A DNA stretch of 64,000 nt, from the NCBI GenBank assembly GCA_012932295.1, contig JAAONU010000009.1, positions 9,713,535 through 9,777,534 of the forward strand. The letters are read 5' to 3'. The position numbers and the translations under genes were made by a program. Within the stretch, counting starts at the first letter, position 1. Every line of letters starts with the position of its first letter. The DNA is from Cyclina sinensis. Lineage: Eukaryota; Mollusca; Bivalvia; Venerida; Veneridae. The notes under the pieces were generated by a model. The model was not told the DNA's origin and did no database searches. It saw only the letters and a program-made list of their open reading frames with translations. Positions 47,640-58,856 of this stretch are shown here, in pieces.

Positions 47640-48838
47640 GCGTTATGAAGCGTCAACTATTTCATTCAAACAACATCTCCTCTGAAACCACTGGGCCAAA
47701 TTCAATGAAACTTGCATGGGATGTTCCTTACATGAAGCTCTTCCAAGGTTGTTCAAAGAATTTAATTCCATGCAGAACTCTGGTTGCTATGACAACTTAA
47801 AGGAAAAACTTTGAAAATCTTCTTGTCTGAAACCGCAAGGCCTGGAGCTTAGATATATTGGTATGAGGCATCATCTAGTGGACTTCTACCAAGATTGTTC
47901 AAATTATGACCCTGGGGTCAGAACTGGCCCCGCCCTTGGGGTCACTTGAATTATATAGAGTTATATAGGGAAAACTTTAAAAATCTTCTTGTTAGAAACC
48001 GCTAGGCATGGAGCTTAGATATTTGGTATGAGGCATCATCTAGTGGACCTCTATAAAGATTGTTCTGGGCTTACTTGATTTACATAGAGTTATATAAGGA
48101 AAACTTTAACAATCTTCTTGTAAAATCTACAAGGCATGGAGCTTATATATTTGGTGTTGAGCAACTACCAAGATTGTTCAAATCATGGCCCCTGGGTCAA
48201 AACTGGCCCTGCCCAAGGGGTCACGTTTTACATAGAGTTATATAGCAAAAATCTTTAAAAAATCTTCTTGTCACAAACTGCAAGGCATAGAGCTTAGATA
48301 TTTGGTAGTATGCACTGTGCCCACAGTGGGGTCATCCCCCCTCCACTGGGGGTCACTCCACCCCTCCCCCCCACCCAACCTTTTTTTATTTTTTAGCTAC
48401 AGCATTGAAATTTAGACCATGTGCACAGTTTTTCAGTTTCGATTTCAAAAATATCATCGCTTGACCTATATTTTTGACCTACTTTTTGTTTTTGGAGCAA
48501 TGGCAATGAAATTTGGACCATGGGTACAGTTTTTTGTTCCGATTTCAAAAACGTCATAACATGACCTATATTTTTGACCTACTGACCTACTTTTTTGTTT
48601 TAAAGCTACAGGCAATGCAATTTGGACTGTGTGTACAGCTTTTCTTTCGGATTTCAAAAATGTCAGTCTCATGACCTATATTTTGACCTACTGACATACT
48701 TTTCGTTTTTGGAGCTATAACAATGAAATTGCATTGGTCCATTTCTGTGATATGCATCATTACATTCATAAAAATTTCTTTCATCTTTGAACCTAGGTGA
48801 GCGCTTTAGGGCCATTGGCCCTCTTGTTTTTCTGTGGT
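47640..48838 (-). mobile_element. Reverse-oriented pearl-like copy
   Basis: Read on the - strand it begins AAAACAAGAGGGCCAATGGC at 48838 and GCGCTCACCTAGG. It passes through three units with GACCTATATTTTTGAC-type blocks and three of the 165-bp type, and ends near 47640 in TTTCAGAGGAGATGTTGTTT. The + strand text at 47700-48300 is the reverse complement of the core blocks seen elsewhere. Confidence 0.55.
48359..48380 (-). other. C-rich tract, G-quadruplex potential on - strand
   Basis: CACCCCTCCCCCCCACCC and neighbours form at least three G-runs on the - strand next to a short CCCCC...GGGGG palindrome at 48335-48352. Confidence 0.45.
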
Positions 48839-49040
48839 CCAGGGGTAGAGCGCAGGACTCCGGATCCAAAGGTTGCGGGTTCGAATCCTGTCAGAGGCGA
48901 GAATCTCTCACGATCTTCATATTCCTCCACGCTGCGCGAATACTGGTATAGAACCCAGGAAGCAGTCATCGAGCGTGATGAATCTAAGTTGTAAGAACTT
49001 GTATCACAATTGATGTAAAATAAATGAGTCTAAACTAAAT
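48829..49040 (+). mobile_element. tRNA-derived SINE (Arg-like head)
   Basis: GTGGTCCAGGGGTAGAGCGC is an A-box and D-arm, CTCCGGA is a seven-base anticodon loop with CCG (Arg), and GGTTCGAATCC is a perfect B-box. A non-tRNA body (GAACCCAGGAAGCAGTC) follows and ends in an AT-rich tail. The acceptor stem does not close well, so a SINE rather than a functional tRNA gene is called. It abuts the cap of the reverse-oriented pearl-like copy. Confidence 0.6.
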
Positions 49041-49835
49041 TTTCTGTTTCATTTTGTTATGGCAAGTACAAACTTTACTACAGTCTGTCAAGTTTTAATT
49101 TTAGAAACTTTTCTTGCACCTTGAACTAGACAGTAGGCTTTATATTAGTACCCCTTTAAGAGCCCTCTTCTCTCGAATTTTCAACCTGGGCGCTGGGGTG
49201 AATACAGTAAATGTCTTTATAAAACTAAGTGACTACAGGGTGGGGTTAGAAAAATTATGAAAAATCTAGAAAAAATCTAATGAAAAGTCTAGGGGACCTC
49301 TAGATGATGCTACATGCAAAATATCTCAGCTCTTTGCCTTGTGGTTTCAGACAAGAAGATTTTTATTTTTTTTCAGTAGAATTTGATGCAAAACATGTGA
49401 TCCCTGGGGTTGGCCAAATTGACCCCAGTGGACATAATTTGAAAAATCAGTGAAGGAGGTCTACTAGAGGATGCCCTACATAAATTTCAGATCTCTTGGC
49501 CAAGTGGTTTCAGACAGGTAGATTTTTTTTATTTTTTTTAATGTTTTTTCTATTGGTTGCCATAGCAACTAGAGTTCTGCAAGGAATTAAATTCTTTAAA
49601 CAAATTTGGTAGACCTTTATGCAAGAAACATTCATGCAAAGTTTCAATCAATTTGGCCCAGCAGTTTGGGAGGAGATGTTGTTTAAAGCAAAAGATGACA
49701 CTGCCTGATGACAGACACAGCCTGGTAAAATAGCTCACCATGAGTATGTTGTGCTCATATGAGCTAAAAATCCAAAATATTTTCAAAGATTTATCCAATA
49801 ATAAGTGATATTTTATTCCCTTCCATGGTACTAAC

Positions 49836-49885
49836 CTGTAAGGGGAGTATAAAGAAACTTCCTTATATCAGCTTTTACAACAGTT
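49836..49885 (-). CDS. Possible further upstream exon of the same gene
   Basis: Fifty bases reading TVVKADIRKFLYTPLT end at a GTTAGT donor in phase 1, matching the two-base start of the exon at 46456. The acceptor (TTTGCAAG) has a poor T-tract and the exon is short, so this rests mainly on phase compatibility and protein-like composition. Confidence 0.25.
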
Positions 49886-50220
49886 CTTGCAAATTATGTT
49901 TTATAATTCCAGTTAAAATTTTTTTTCTTTTTTTTTCTTTGGTTTGTTAAAACTAAGCACTGGAGAGCTTTGGTTGAGACAAAATCTGTTACCACTAGGA
50001 CCTAAACTTTTCACAGCATGTTTTATTGCCTTTTACACACCAAGTGAAGAAAGTGAAAACTTAAGCACACAAACATTTATGTCATCCTCTCATCAAAGAA
50101 AGGTAAAAGAAAAATCTAAAAGAGAATAAAAGGCAAATTTGGATAAACAGTTAAAATCAGAGAGCATGGCAAATAGTGCAAGACAAGTTCTATTCTATAT
50201 ATTGCCAAAATGAAAAGCTC

Positions 50221-50307
50221 TAGGGATGGGAAACTATGGGTGCTAATTGTAGGGATGGGAAACTATGGGTGCTAATTGTAGGGATGGGAAACTATGGGTG
50301 CTAATTG
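50221..50307 (+). repeat. Three perfect tandem 29-mers
   Basis: The unit TAGGGATGGGAAACTATGGG plus TGCTAATTG is repeated three times without change at 50221, 50250 and 50279. Confidence 0.95.
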
Positions 50308-50741
50308 GCTCCAGTAGTAGACAGTCCTAGAATAGGAGATAAACTTGAAACAGTCTGTGGTGGCTGTGAATAACTTACGACTAAGGGAATGGCCTGAATA
50401 TGTTTGTAATTGAGGGGTCAGGCAGTGAACATTATATTGATAAAGCAAACCCTATTTTAAGATAAGATAAGATAGATAAGATAAACTTTTTAAAGTCGGC
50501 AAGACAGGAACAACATAACATAAGCTGTTATGAGCTTTTAAACCGACTATACAACATGATGAATAATATCAACATGACAAAAAGCAGCTAAACATCAGAA
50601 GTGTTAAAGAGAGCACATAAAAACTATATATATTGAGGTCAGCTGATCATGTCTTAAAAAAAAAAAAAAAAAAAAAAGGTTAAATACAAAAGAAAGACTT
50701 AATTTGATCACAATGATCAACAGCCACCATATATAATTAAA

Positions 50742-53700
50742 GCTGATTACATAGCACATAAAAGACAAATTATAAAGCACATAAAAGATTAATTACAAAG
50801 CATGATCTTGTCTTTAAAAAAAAAGTTTAAATAGAAGAAAAAAAATTACATTAATTACATAGCACAAAAAAGACAAATTACATAGCACATAAAAGACTTA
50901 TTACATAGCACATAAAAGACTTATTACATAGCACATAAAAGACTAATTATATAGCATATAAAAGACTTATTACATAGCACATAAAAGACTTATTACATAG
51001 CATATAAAAGACTTATTACATAGCACATAAAAGACTTATTACATAGCACATAAAAGATTAATTACATAGCATATAAAAGTCTAATTACATAGCACATAAA
51101 AGACTAATTATATAGCATATAAATGACTTATTACATAGCATATAAAAGACAAATTACATAGCACATAAAAGATTTATTACATAGCACATAAAAGACAAAT
51201 TACATAGCACATTAAAGACAAATTACATAGCACATTAAAGACAAATTACATAGCACATAAAAGACAAATTACATAGCATATAAAAGACAAATTACATAGC
51301 ATATAAAAGACTTATTACATAGCACATAAAAGACTTATTACATAGCACATAAAGACAAATTACATAGCACATAAAAGACTAATTATATAGCATATAAAAG
51401 ACTTATTACATAGCACATAAAAGACTTATTACATAGCACATAAAAGACTTATTACATAGCACATAAAAGACTTATTACATAGCACATAAAAGACAAATTA
51501 CATAGCATATAAAAGACAAATTACATAGCACATTAAAGACAAATTACATAGCATATAAAAGACTTATTACATAGCACATAAAAGACAAATTACATAGATA
51601 GCACATTAAAGACAAATTACATAGCACATAAAAGACAAATTACATAGCATATAAAAGACAAATTACAAAGCACATAAAAGACTAATTACATAGCACATAA
51701 AAGACTTATTACATAGCACATAAAAGATTAATTACATAGCACATAAAAGACTAATTACATAGCACATAAAAGACTTATTACATAGCACATAAAAGACTTA
51801 TTACATAGCACATAAAAGACAAATTACATAGCATATAAAAGACAAATTACATAGCATATAAAAGACAAATTACAAAGCACATAAAAGACTAATTACATAG
51901 CACATAAAAGACTTATTACATAGTACATAAAAGATTAATTACATAGCACATAAAAGACAAATTACATAGCACATAAAAGACAAATTACATAGCACAGAAA
52001 AGACATATTACATAGCACATAAAAAACTTTTACATAGCACATAAAAGACTAATTACATAGCACATAAAAGATTAATTACATAGCACATAAAAGACTAATT
52101 ACATAGCACATAAAAGACTTATTACATAGCACATAAAAGATTAATTACATAGCACATAAAAGACAAATTACATAGCACATAAAAGACAAATTACATAGCA
52201 CAGAAAAGACATATTACATAGCACATAAAAAACTTTTACATAGCACATAAAAGACTAATTACATAGCACATAAAAGATTAATTACATAGCACATAAAAGA
52301 CTAATTACATAGCACATAAAAGACTTATTACATAGCATATAAAAGACTTATTACATAGCACATAAAAGACAAATTACATAGCACATAAAAGACTAATTAC
52401 ATAGCACATAAAAGACTTATTACATAGCACATAAAAGACAAATTACATAGCATATAAAAGACAAATTACATAGCACATTAAAGACAAATTACATAGCATA
52501 TAAAAGACTTATTACATAGCACATAAAAGACAAATTACATAGATAGCACATTAAAGACAAATTACATAGCACATAAAAGACAAATTACATAGCATATAAA
52601 AGACAAATTACAAAGCACATAAAAGACTAATTACATAGCACATAAAAGACTTATTACATAGCACATAAAAGATTAATTACATAGCACATAAAAGACTAAT
52701 TACATAGCACATAAAAGACTTATTACATAGCACATAAAAGACTTATTACATAGCACATAAAAGACAAATTACATAGCACATAAAAGACTAATTACATAGC
52801 ACATAAAAGACTTATTACATAGCACATAAAAGACTTATTACATAGCACATAAAAGACAAATTACATAGCATATAAAAGACAAATTACATAGCATATAAAA
52901 GACAAATTACAAAGCACATAAAAGACTAATTACATAGCACATAAAAGACTTATTACATAGTACATAAAAGATTAATTACATAGCACATAAAAGACAAATT
53001 ACATAGCACATAAAAGACAAATTACATAGCACATAAAAGACATATTACATAGCACATAAAAAACTTTTACATAGCACATAAAAGACTAATTACATAGCAC
53101 ATAAAAAACTAATTACATAGCACATAAAAGACAAATTACATAGAACATAAAAGACTTTTACCTAGCACATAAAAGATTAATTACATAGCACATAAAAGAC
53201 TAATTACATAGCACATAAAAGATTTATTACATAGCACATAAAAGACAAATTACAAAGGACATAAAAAACAAATTACATAGCACATAAAAGACTTTTACAT
53301 AGCACATAAAAGACTAATTACATAGCACATAAAAGACTAATTACATAGCACATAAAAGACAAATTACATAGAACATAAAAGACTTTTACCTAGCACATAA
53401 AAGACTAATTACATAACACATAAAAGACTAATTACATAGCACATAAAAGACAAATTTCATAGCACATAAAAGACAAATTACATAGCACATAAAAGACAAA
53501 AATTACATAGCACATAAAAGACAAATTACATAGCACATAAGAGACTAATTACATAGCACATAAAAGACTAATTACATAGCACATAAAAGCTTTATTACAT
53601 AGCACATAAAAGACTAATTACATAGCACATAAAAGATAATTTACATAGCACATAAAAGCTTTATTACATAGCACATAAAAGACTAATTACATAGCACATA

Positions 53701-53946
53701 AAAGCCTAATTACATAGCACATAAAATATTAATTACATAGCACATAAAAGTCTAATTACATAGCACATAAAAGACTAATTACATAGCACATAAAAGACTT
53801 ATTACATAGCATATAAAAGACAAATTACATAGCACATAAAAGATTTATTACATAGCATATAAAAGACTTATTATATAGCATATAAAAGACAAATTACATA
53901 GCACATTAAAGACAAATTACATAGCATATAAAAGACTTATTACATG
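50742..53946. repeat. 3.2-kb minisatellite of 23-bp units inside the LINE 3' UTR
   Basis: The consensus ATTACATAGCACATAAAAGA plus CTA, CTT or CAA is repeated about 135-140 times. Variation concentrates at that three-base slot and at CACAT/CATAT. A few units are 22 or 27 bp. Higher-order duplications are visible: a unit with GATAGCACATTAAAG at 51595 recurs at 52540 (945 bp), and a block with CACAGAAAAGACATATT at 51991 recurs at 52197 (206 bp). There is no spacer diversity, so it is not a CRISPR array. Confidence 0.95.
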
Positions 53947-54117
53947 AGCATGGATACAAGCATGAGCAAACGCATAAAAAAGCAGGAGAACTAAAATAAA
54001 CAATCAAAAAACAGCTAAAAAGGCTTTAGGCAGATAAAAATAAAGCAACATAAATAAAGCAACATAAATAAGAAGTCTACAGATATGCAGCACCTGCAAA
54101 ATTCTATTCTTAATAAA

Positions 54118-54612
54118 TCATGAGCAAGCTGTGCATTTACAGTCAGCCCCATTCCAACCAGACATTAAGCTTTTAAATTGCCAAAAGCTCGCACACTGCC
54201 TGTATGTCTCGGGCAAAGAGCTCCAAAGCACAGGACCTGCATATCTGAAAGAATTCTTACCAGCCTTGGATGTATTCACATGTGGTACCTGCATAAGATT
54301 TGAATAGCGGAAGTTATATTTATTGTTCTTTTTGCATTTAAGATCAGATAATACAGGCGGAAATAAATTATGAAAAATCTTAAAAGTTTCTAGTGCCATA
54401 GTTCTCATGCGTCTTATATGTAGCGGAGGTAATTTTGCCTTTTCTAAAAGTTCTTTATATGGGGTATTATAATCATCATACACAAACCTTAAAGCCCTTT
54501 CTTGTATTTTTCCCATTTTACGGGTATTATTTTCGGAATAAAAGTGCCAGGACAGAGGGCAAAAATTAAAATTTGATAAAATGAATGTATGGAAAATGGT
54601 TAATCTATTCAA
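54118..54612 (-). pseudogene. LINE ORF2 C-terminal segment
   Basis: The 164 residues contain NFNFCPLSWHFYS, KIQERALRFVYDDY, LHIRRMRTMALETFKI and a final CKCTACS. These match the conserved region after the reverse transcriptase in CR1/jockey-like LINEs. The frame is separated from the upstream segment by a shift near the AAAAAA run at about 54663, where reading changes from SAKKPLNN to KAAQQLNILKRIG. It encodes part of the protein that copies element RNA at a nicked target site; this copy cannot make it intact unless the shifts are sequencing errors. Confidence 0.85.
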
Positions 54613-55190
54613 ATGGCCAAGATTACGCCCTATGCGCTTTAGTATATTTAATTGTTGAGCGGCTTTTTTGCAGATATTGGAATGCTTGTGCTACCTAAGT
54701 TAAATACTGGTGATTTGCTATTTGTTTTCTTTCCTATGGCTATTGATTGAAATTTATCTGGATTTGCTTGCATACAGTTAAAGTTAAACCAGTCTATGAG
54801 AATCTGACATTCATCTTGTAATACTTGTATAACTTCTTCAAAATTTGGTGAGTTAAAAGAAAGCGTGTTGTCATCAGCATAGTTGAATACTTTTTGAATC
54901 CTTTTTTAATGAAGAAGAATATGTCATTAATAAATACATTGAATAACAGCGGACCTAGAATTGAACCTTGAGGAACTCCTTTTTTAATGTTTTCCCAATC
55001 ACTAAGAGTACTACCAATTTTTATTTGTTGTTTGCGATTACTTAAATAACACCTTAGTAGATTAACTGAATTATTAGTTAAGCCATAACTAGATAGTTTA
55101 TGCAAGATAATTTCGTGCGGTAGGCAGTCAAAGGCCTTTGACAAATCCATTAAAATAGCTGCTCATTATTATCTAAAGCAAGCTTCCAGT
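54613..55190 (-). pseudogene. LINE reverse transcriptase core, frameshifted
   Basis: Upstream, LKLLEDWKLALDNNEQ and MDLSKAFDCLPHEI (motif A with catalytic Asp) lead to GVPQGSILGPLLFN (motif B). Motif C, NYADD (54870-54884), is intact but in a neighbouring frame. The shift lies in the T-rich stretch around 54890-54915. After motif C the frame runs through WFNFNCMQANPDKFQSIAIG to a stop. A further stop interrupts the frame just before MDLSK. The catalytic residues remain, but the reading frame is broken at least twice, both times in homopolymers. Confidence 0.85.
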
Positions 55191-55226
55191 CTTCTAACAG
55201 TTTTAAAATTGTGGTTAAACCCTATT

Positions 55227-56199
55227 GTGATGCAGTTTTAATTTCATTACAAATTCTTTCAAGAAATACAGGCTGTGAAATGCATACGTGCAAAAAGAAA
55301 TTACAAGCAGCATTACGCAAAAAAGATAGGTAAATTATTTTGTATTTAGACTAATATCATAAGAAGTGTATACTAAAACATTTCAACTCTCACCTTGATT
55401 TAGTTAGTGGCAATTTATTATCTAAGGGAAAGTACTGTGTATATTGCTTCATGGATAAAGTTTTAGCATAGTACGGCATTTACCGTGAACGGCTACTTTT
55501 GCCAAATTACGCTATTCGCTACCTGGTTGCGCGTATTAGGCCTAACACCTTTTTGCCAAATATCATGGATGCAAAACAAAACGAAAAAAACAATGTATTT
55601 TGAGTTTTTGATGAAAAAAGAAGCGTATGTTCTTAAATTCTTAAATTAATACTTTCACTCAATATATGTTCTATAAAACTTTGTATCCGTCAGTTGTATA
55701 TAAGTTAAAAGATCAGATACTGTACAGTATATTTATCTGTAAATCACACTGTCAATTTATTCTCAAATTGCTTACCTTTTCTCTAATGAATATCCTTAGC
55801 ATTTAATGCATTTTTGCACCGTTCGTATACCAGACCGGGTTCAATCCAAATATTTTCTGACCGCATCATTATCCATACTGCTGTTGCCCAAAGACAGGTC
55901 TGTTTTATTTTACACTCAGGTAGGTCAGGTTATTACAATTAGACTAGTATCGTAGACGGTACAGAAGTTGGTTCACTCGCAACACGTGTTTCAGGTACAA
56001 ATGTACAGCAAAATTGAATGAACAAAACGATAACGTTTTTCTAAATTTAAAAATGTCTATGCTGATATCTCTGCGTATTTCCTTCCAAATTCCTGATCCT
56101 TGTATAAACTTAGGGTATGTGTGCGCAATAATCTTAATACATTAATCGATTACAGTCGATGCCTGATTTTGATCTGTGGTACTAAAAGAGGTCTGACCC
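55227..56199. other. Non-coding, nothing certain
   Basis: Flanks the LINE insertion. A - strand CACAG acceptor at about 55272 precedes a short open stretch (LYFLKEFVMKLKLHHN) into which the LINE inserted; too short to call an exon. Confidence 0.35.
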
Positions 56200-58035
56200 C
56201 AGGTCATAATTTCAAATTCTATCTGCCAATTCATTTAATATTAATAATTCTTGAAACATATCGAATTGGCATCTGGCTACCAATTGACAGAACTTGACAA
56301 TTCCCAAATTTTGACGAACTGGCACCTGGCCGCCAGTTACCAATTGCAGTTGCCAATTCACTCAATGTAAAAAATTCATGATATTTATAGCATTGACATC
56401 TGGTTGCCAGTTGCTAGCTGACAATTAAGGATCTTTGATGAATTGGCATCTGGCTGCCAGTTGCCAATTCACTTAATATTAAAATTCATGAAACATATCG
56501 AACTGGCTACAAACTGACTGTTGACAATTTTCGACTTTTGATTAACCTGTCTGCCAGTTCGAGTTGCCAATTCACTCTATGTTTAGAATTCATGATACTT
56601 GTCAAATTGGCATCTGAATGCTAGTTGCCAGTTGCCAATTCGTATTCTTTAGCTAATTGGCATTTGGCTGCCAGGTTGCGATTCACTTAATATTAAGAAT
56701 TTATGAAACATATATAATTGTCATTGACAGTTGACTATTCGCGAATTTTTACGGACTGGCATCCGGCTGCCAGTTGCCAATCCACTCAATGTTAAGAATT
56801 CAAGATATTTATCAAACTGGCATCTGGTGCCAGTTGCCAGTTGCCAATTCACTTTATATTTATAATTCATAAAACATATCGAATTGGTGTCTGGCTATAA
56901 ATCGACAGTTGACAATCTGCGAATTTTGACCAACTGCCATATGTCTGGCAGTCGCTAGTTGACAATTTGCGATTGTCATTGCTGTTCATTGCAAGTTGCT
57001 AAATCACTTAATATTTATAAATCATGAAACTTAACGAATTAGCATCTGGCTACCAATTGACAGTTGGCGATTTGCGAAATTCGATGAATTGGCACCTGGC
57101 CGCCAGTTGCCAGTTGCCAATTTACTCAATGTTCAGAATTGCCAGATGACAATTCACGATCTTTGACGGATTGGCATCTGGCTGCCAGTTGCCAGTTGTC
57201 GATTCACTTAATATCAATAATTCATGAAACATATCAAATTGGTATCTGGCTAACAATTGACATTTGACAATTCGCAAATTTTGACGAACAGTTCATTAAT
57301 GTTCGGAATTCATTATATTTATCGAATTGGCATCTCGTTGCCAGTTGCCAGTTGACAATTCGCTATCTTTGACGAAGTGGCATCTGGCTGCCAGTTGCCA
57401 ACTGTCAATTCACTTAATATCAATAACTCATGAACATATCGAATTGGCATCTGTCTGCCAACTGACATTTGACAATTCCCAAATTTTGACGAACAGTTCA
57501 TTAATGTTCAAAGTTCATTATATTTATTCTATGGCATCTGGCTGCCAGTTGACAATTCGCGATCTTTGACGAATTGGCATCTGACTACCAGTTGCCAGAT
57601 GCCAATTCACTCAGTCTTCAGAATTCATTATATTTATTGAACTGGCATCTGCCTGCCAATTGCCAGTTGACAATTCGCGATCTTTGACGAATTTGCTACT
57701 GGCTGCCAGTTTCCAGGTGCCAATTCACTTAATATTAAGAATTCATGAATTTATCAAATTGCCATCTGGTTATCAGTTAACAATTCGCGAATTTGACAAA
57801 CTGGCATCTTGCTAGCAGTTGCCAATTGCCAATTCACTCAATGTTCAGAATTCATGATAGTTATCAAATTGGCATCTGGCTGCCCGTTGCCAGTTAACAA
57901 AGCGCGATCTTTGACGAACTGGCATCTGGCTACAATTTCATATAAATTTGAATTGGTAGCTGGATTATGAAGTTGGATGCCATTTGCCAGTTGAATTGGC
58001 AACTGGCAACTAGCAAATGGCAGTTATCTCACGCA
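56200..58035. repeat. Compound repeat rich in TGCCAGTTGCCAATTC
   Basis: Roughly nine higher-order units of about 200 bp, each made of two related halves. Recurrent blocks are GAATTGGCATCTGGCTGCCA, GTTGCCAATTCACT, AATATTAAGAATTCATGAAA, CATATCGAATTGGC and TTCGCGATCTTTGACGAA. Many blocks are internally palindromic (TTGGCA...TGCCAA), and the final part (57960-58025) contains inverted copies. Small frames here are artefacts. Confidence 0.85.
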
Positions 58036-58207
58036 CATAGAATTCTTGACGCTTACTTACGATGGAAGTAAACGATATTTTTGGGAAAAGTTAAGTACAT
58101 AAAAAGTAGATTACCGTGTATAAAGCAGAAGTATAATGATTAAAGGAGATTAATTGCTTAGCTGTTGTTGAAATTTACTGTAACAATGGCAGTCTTTCTT
58201 ATTACTT

Positions 58208-58370
58208 AAGATATTAGTCGGCGTTTATGAGATCGCCGAATATATTTGATATTGTCAAAGTTGTAGCAAAAGTTGTGGACAAGTTGTTATTGACGATTTT
58301 TTTATTATTATAATGTCGTTCCACTGAAAAAAGATAACTAAATCTAACCAAGTTATTTACTTGATTATAT
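58208..58370 (+). repeat. Dispersed repeat, copy of the 4.4-kb element
   Basis: 58208-58300 matches 4430-4530 (AGTCGGCG, ATATTTGATATTGTCA, GTTGTGGAC, TGTTATTGACGA). The next 55 bases resemble 8221-8275 (ATGTCGTT-CACTGA, AACTAAATCTAACCAAG), suggesting an older, longer family. Confidence 0.5.
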
Positions 58371-58816
58371 TGGGTTTTATCTAGGTTCCTCCTCAGAAAA
58401 AATAGAACTCAATTCAATAGAGCGCGTGCAATTTTTTTTTTTTTAGAAATATTAAAATTCTTTTTCTGCGTTATTTGAACAAGATCCCGACAGCTAATTG
58501 GCAAACAAAATTTGATTAAATTTGTATATCCGAATGTGTTTATAGATAGCATAAGGCCAGGTCGTTATCTTAGTATTACTGATTCATTGATTACAGTTTT
58601 ATTGTATTGGCTTTAAACTCTAAATAAGAGAGAGGATTTAAAAAAGTAAAGCGATACACAGAAAGAGCTACAAACAAGCTCTATGTCTTTTTAATGTTTA
58701 ATTAATTAATAAAATACTTGCATGGGAAGACATATGCAACACATTTTTGTGATGTCTTTGTTACGAGCATTTTAATGATTTAAATAGCGAGAATTTGTCA
58801 TTTGAATTAAGGTAAA

Positions 58817-58856
58817 CACACGCGCGCGCACGCACGCACACACGTACACACACAAG
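58817..58856. repeat. (CA)n/(CG)n microsatellite
   Basis: Alternating ACACGCGCGCGCACGCACGC and ACACACACA, directly before a pearl-like fragment. Confidence 0.9.

Larger units (their letters stand above)
46511..49772 (+). mobile_element. Composite pearl-like region, + strand outer copy
   Basis: The left cap AACAAGAGGGCCATGATGGC opens it (palindrome GGGCCAT-G-ATGGCCC at 46523-46537). The right end is AAATAGCTCACCATGAG and TGCTCATATGAGCTAAAAAT. Between them lie core units of the 165-bp type, a reverse-oriented second copy and a SINE. It may be two neighbouring copies plus an insertion rather than one element. Confidence 0.5.
50457..55216 (-). mobile_element. 5'-truncated LINE (non-LTR retrotransposon) with target-site duplications
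   Basis: AAACCCTATT flanks both ends (50447-50456 and 55217-55226) as a 10-bp target-site duplication. On the - strand the element starts within the reverse transcriptase (LKLLEDWKLALDNN), contains motifs A, B and C, a C-terminal region, a 3' UTR largely made of a 23-bp minisatellite, and a 3' terminus CTTTAAAAAGTTTATCTTAT with further TTATC repeats. Length is 4.76 kb, of which about 3.2 kb is minisatellite. The family resembles the CR1/Rex-type LINEs common in invertebrates. Confidence 0.85.

Noticed and set aside
48797..48994. 65-codon + frame
   Set aside because: Covers the tRNA-derived SINE; it is not protein-coding.
50742..53946. CRISPR-like regular array
   Set aside because: Units are contiguous, 23 bp, without unique spacers, and lie inside a LINE in an animal-type genome.
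55227..55272. Exon LYFLKEFVMKLKLHHN interrupted by the LINE
   Set aside because: Only about 16 codons with one acceptor-like site and no donor; kept as a possibility in the feature note, not called.
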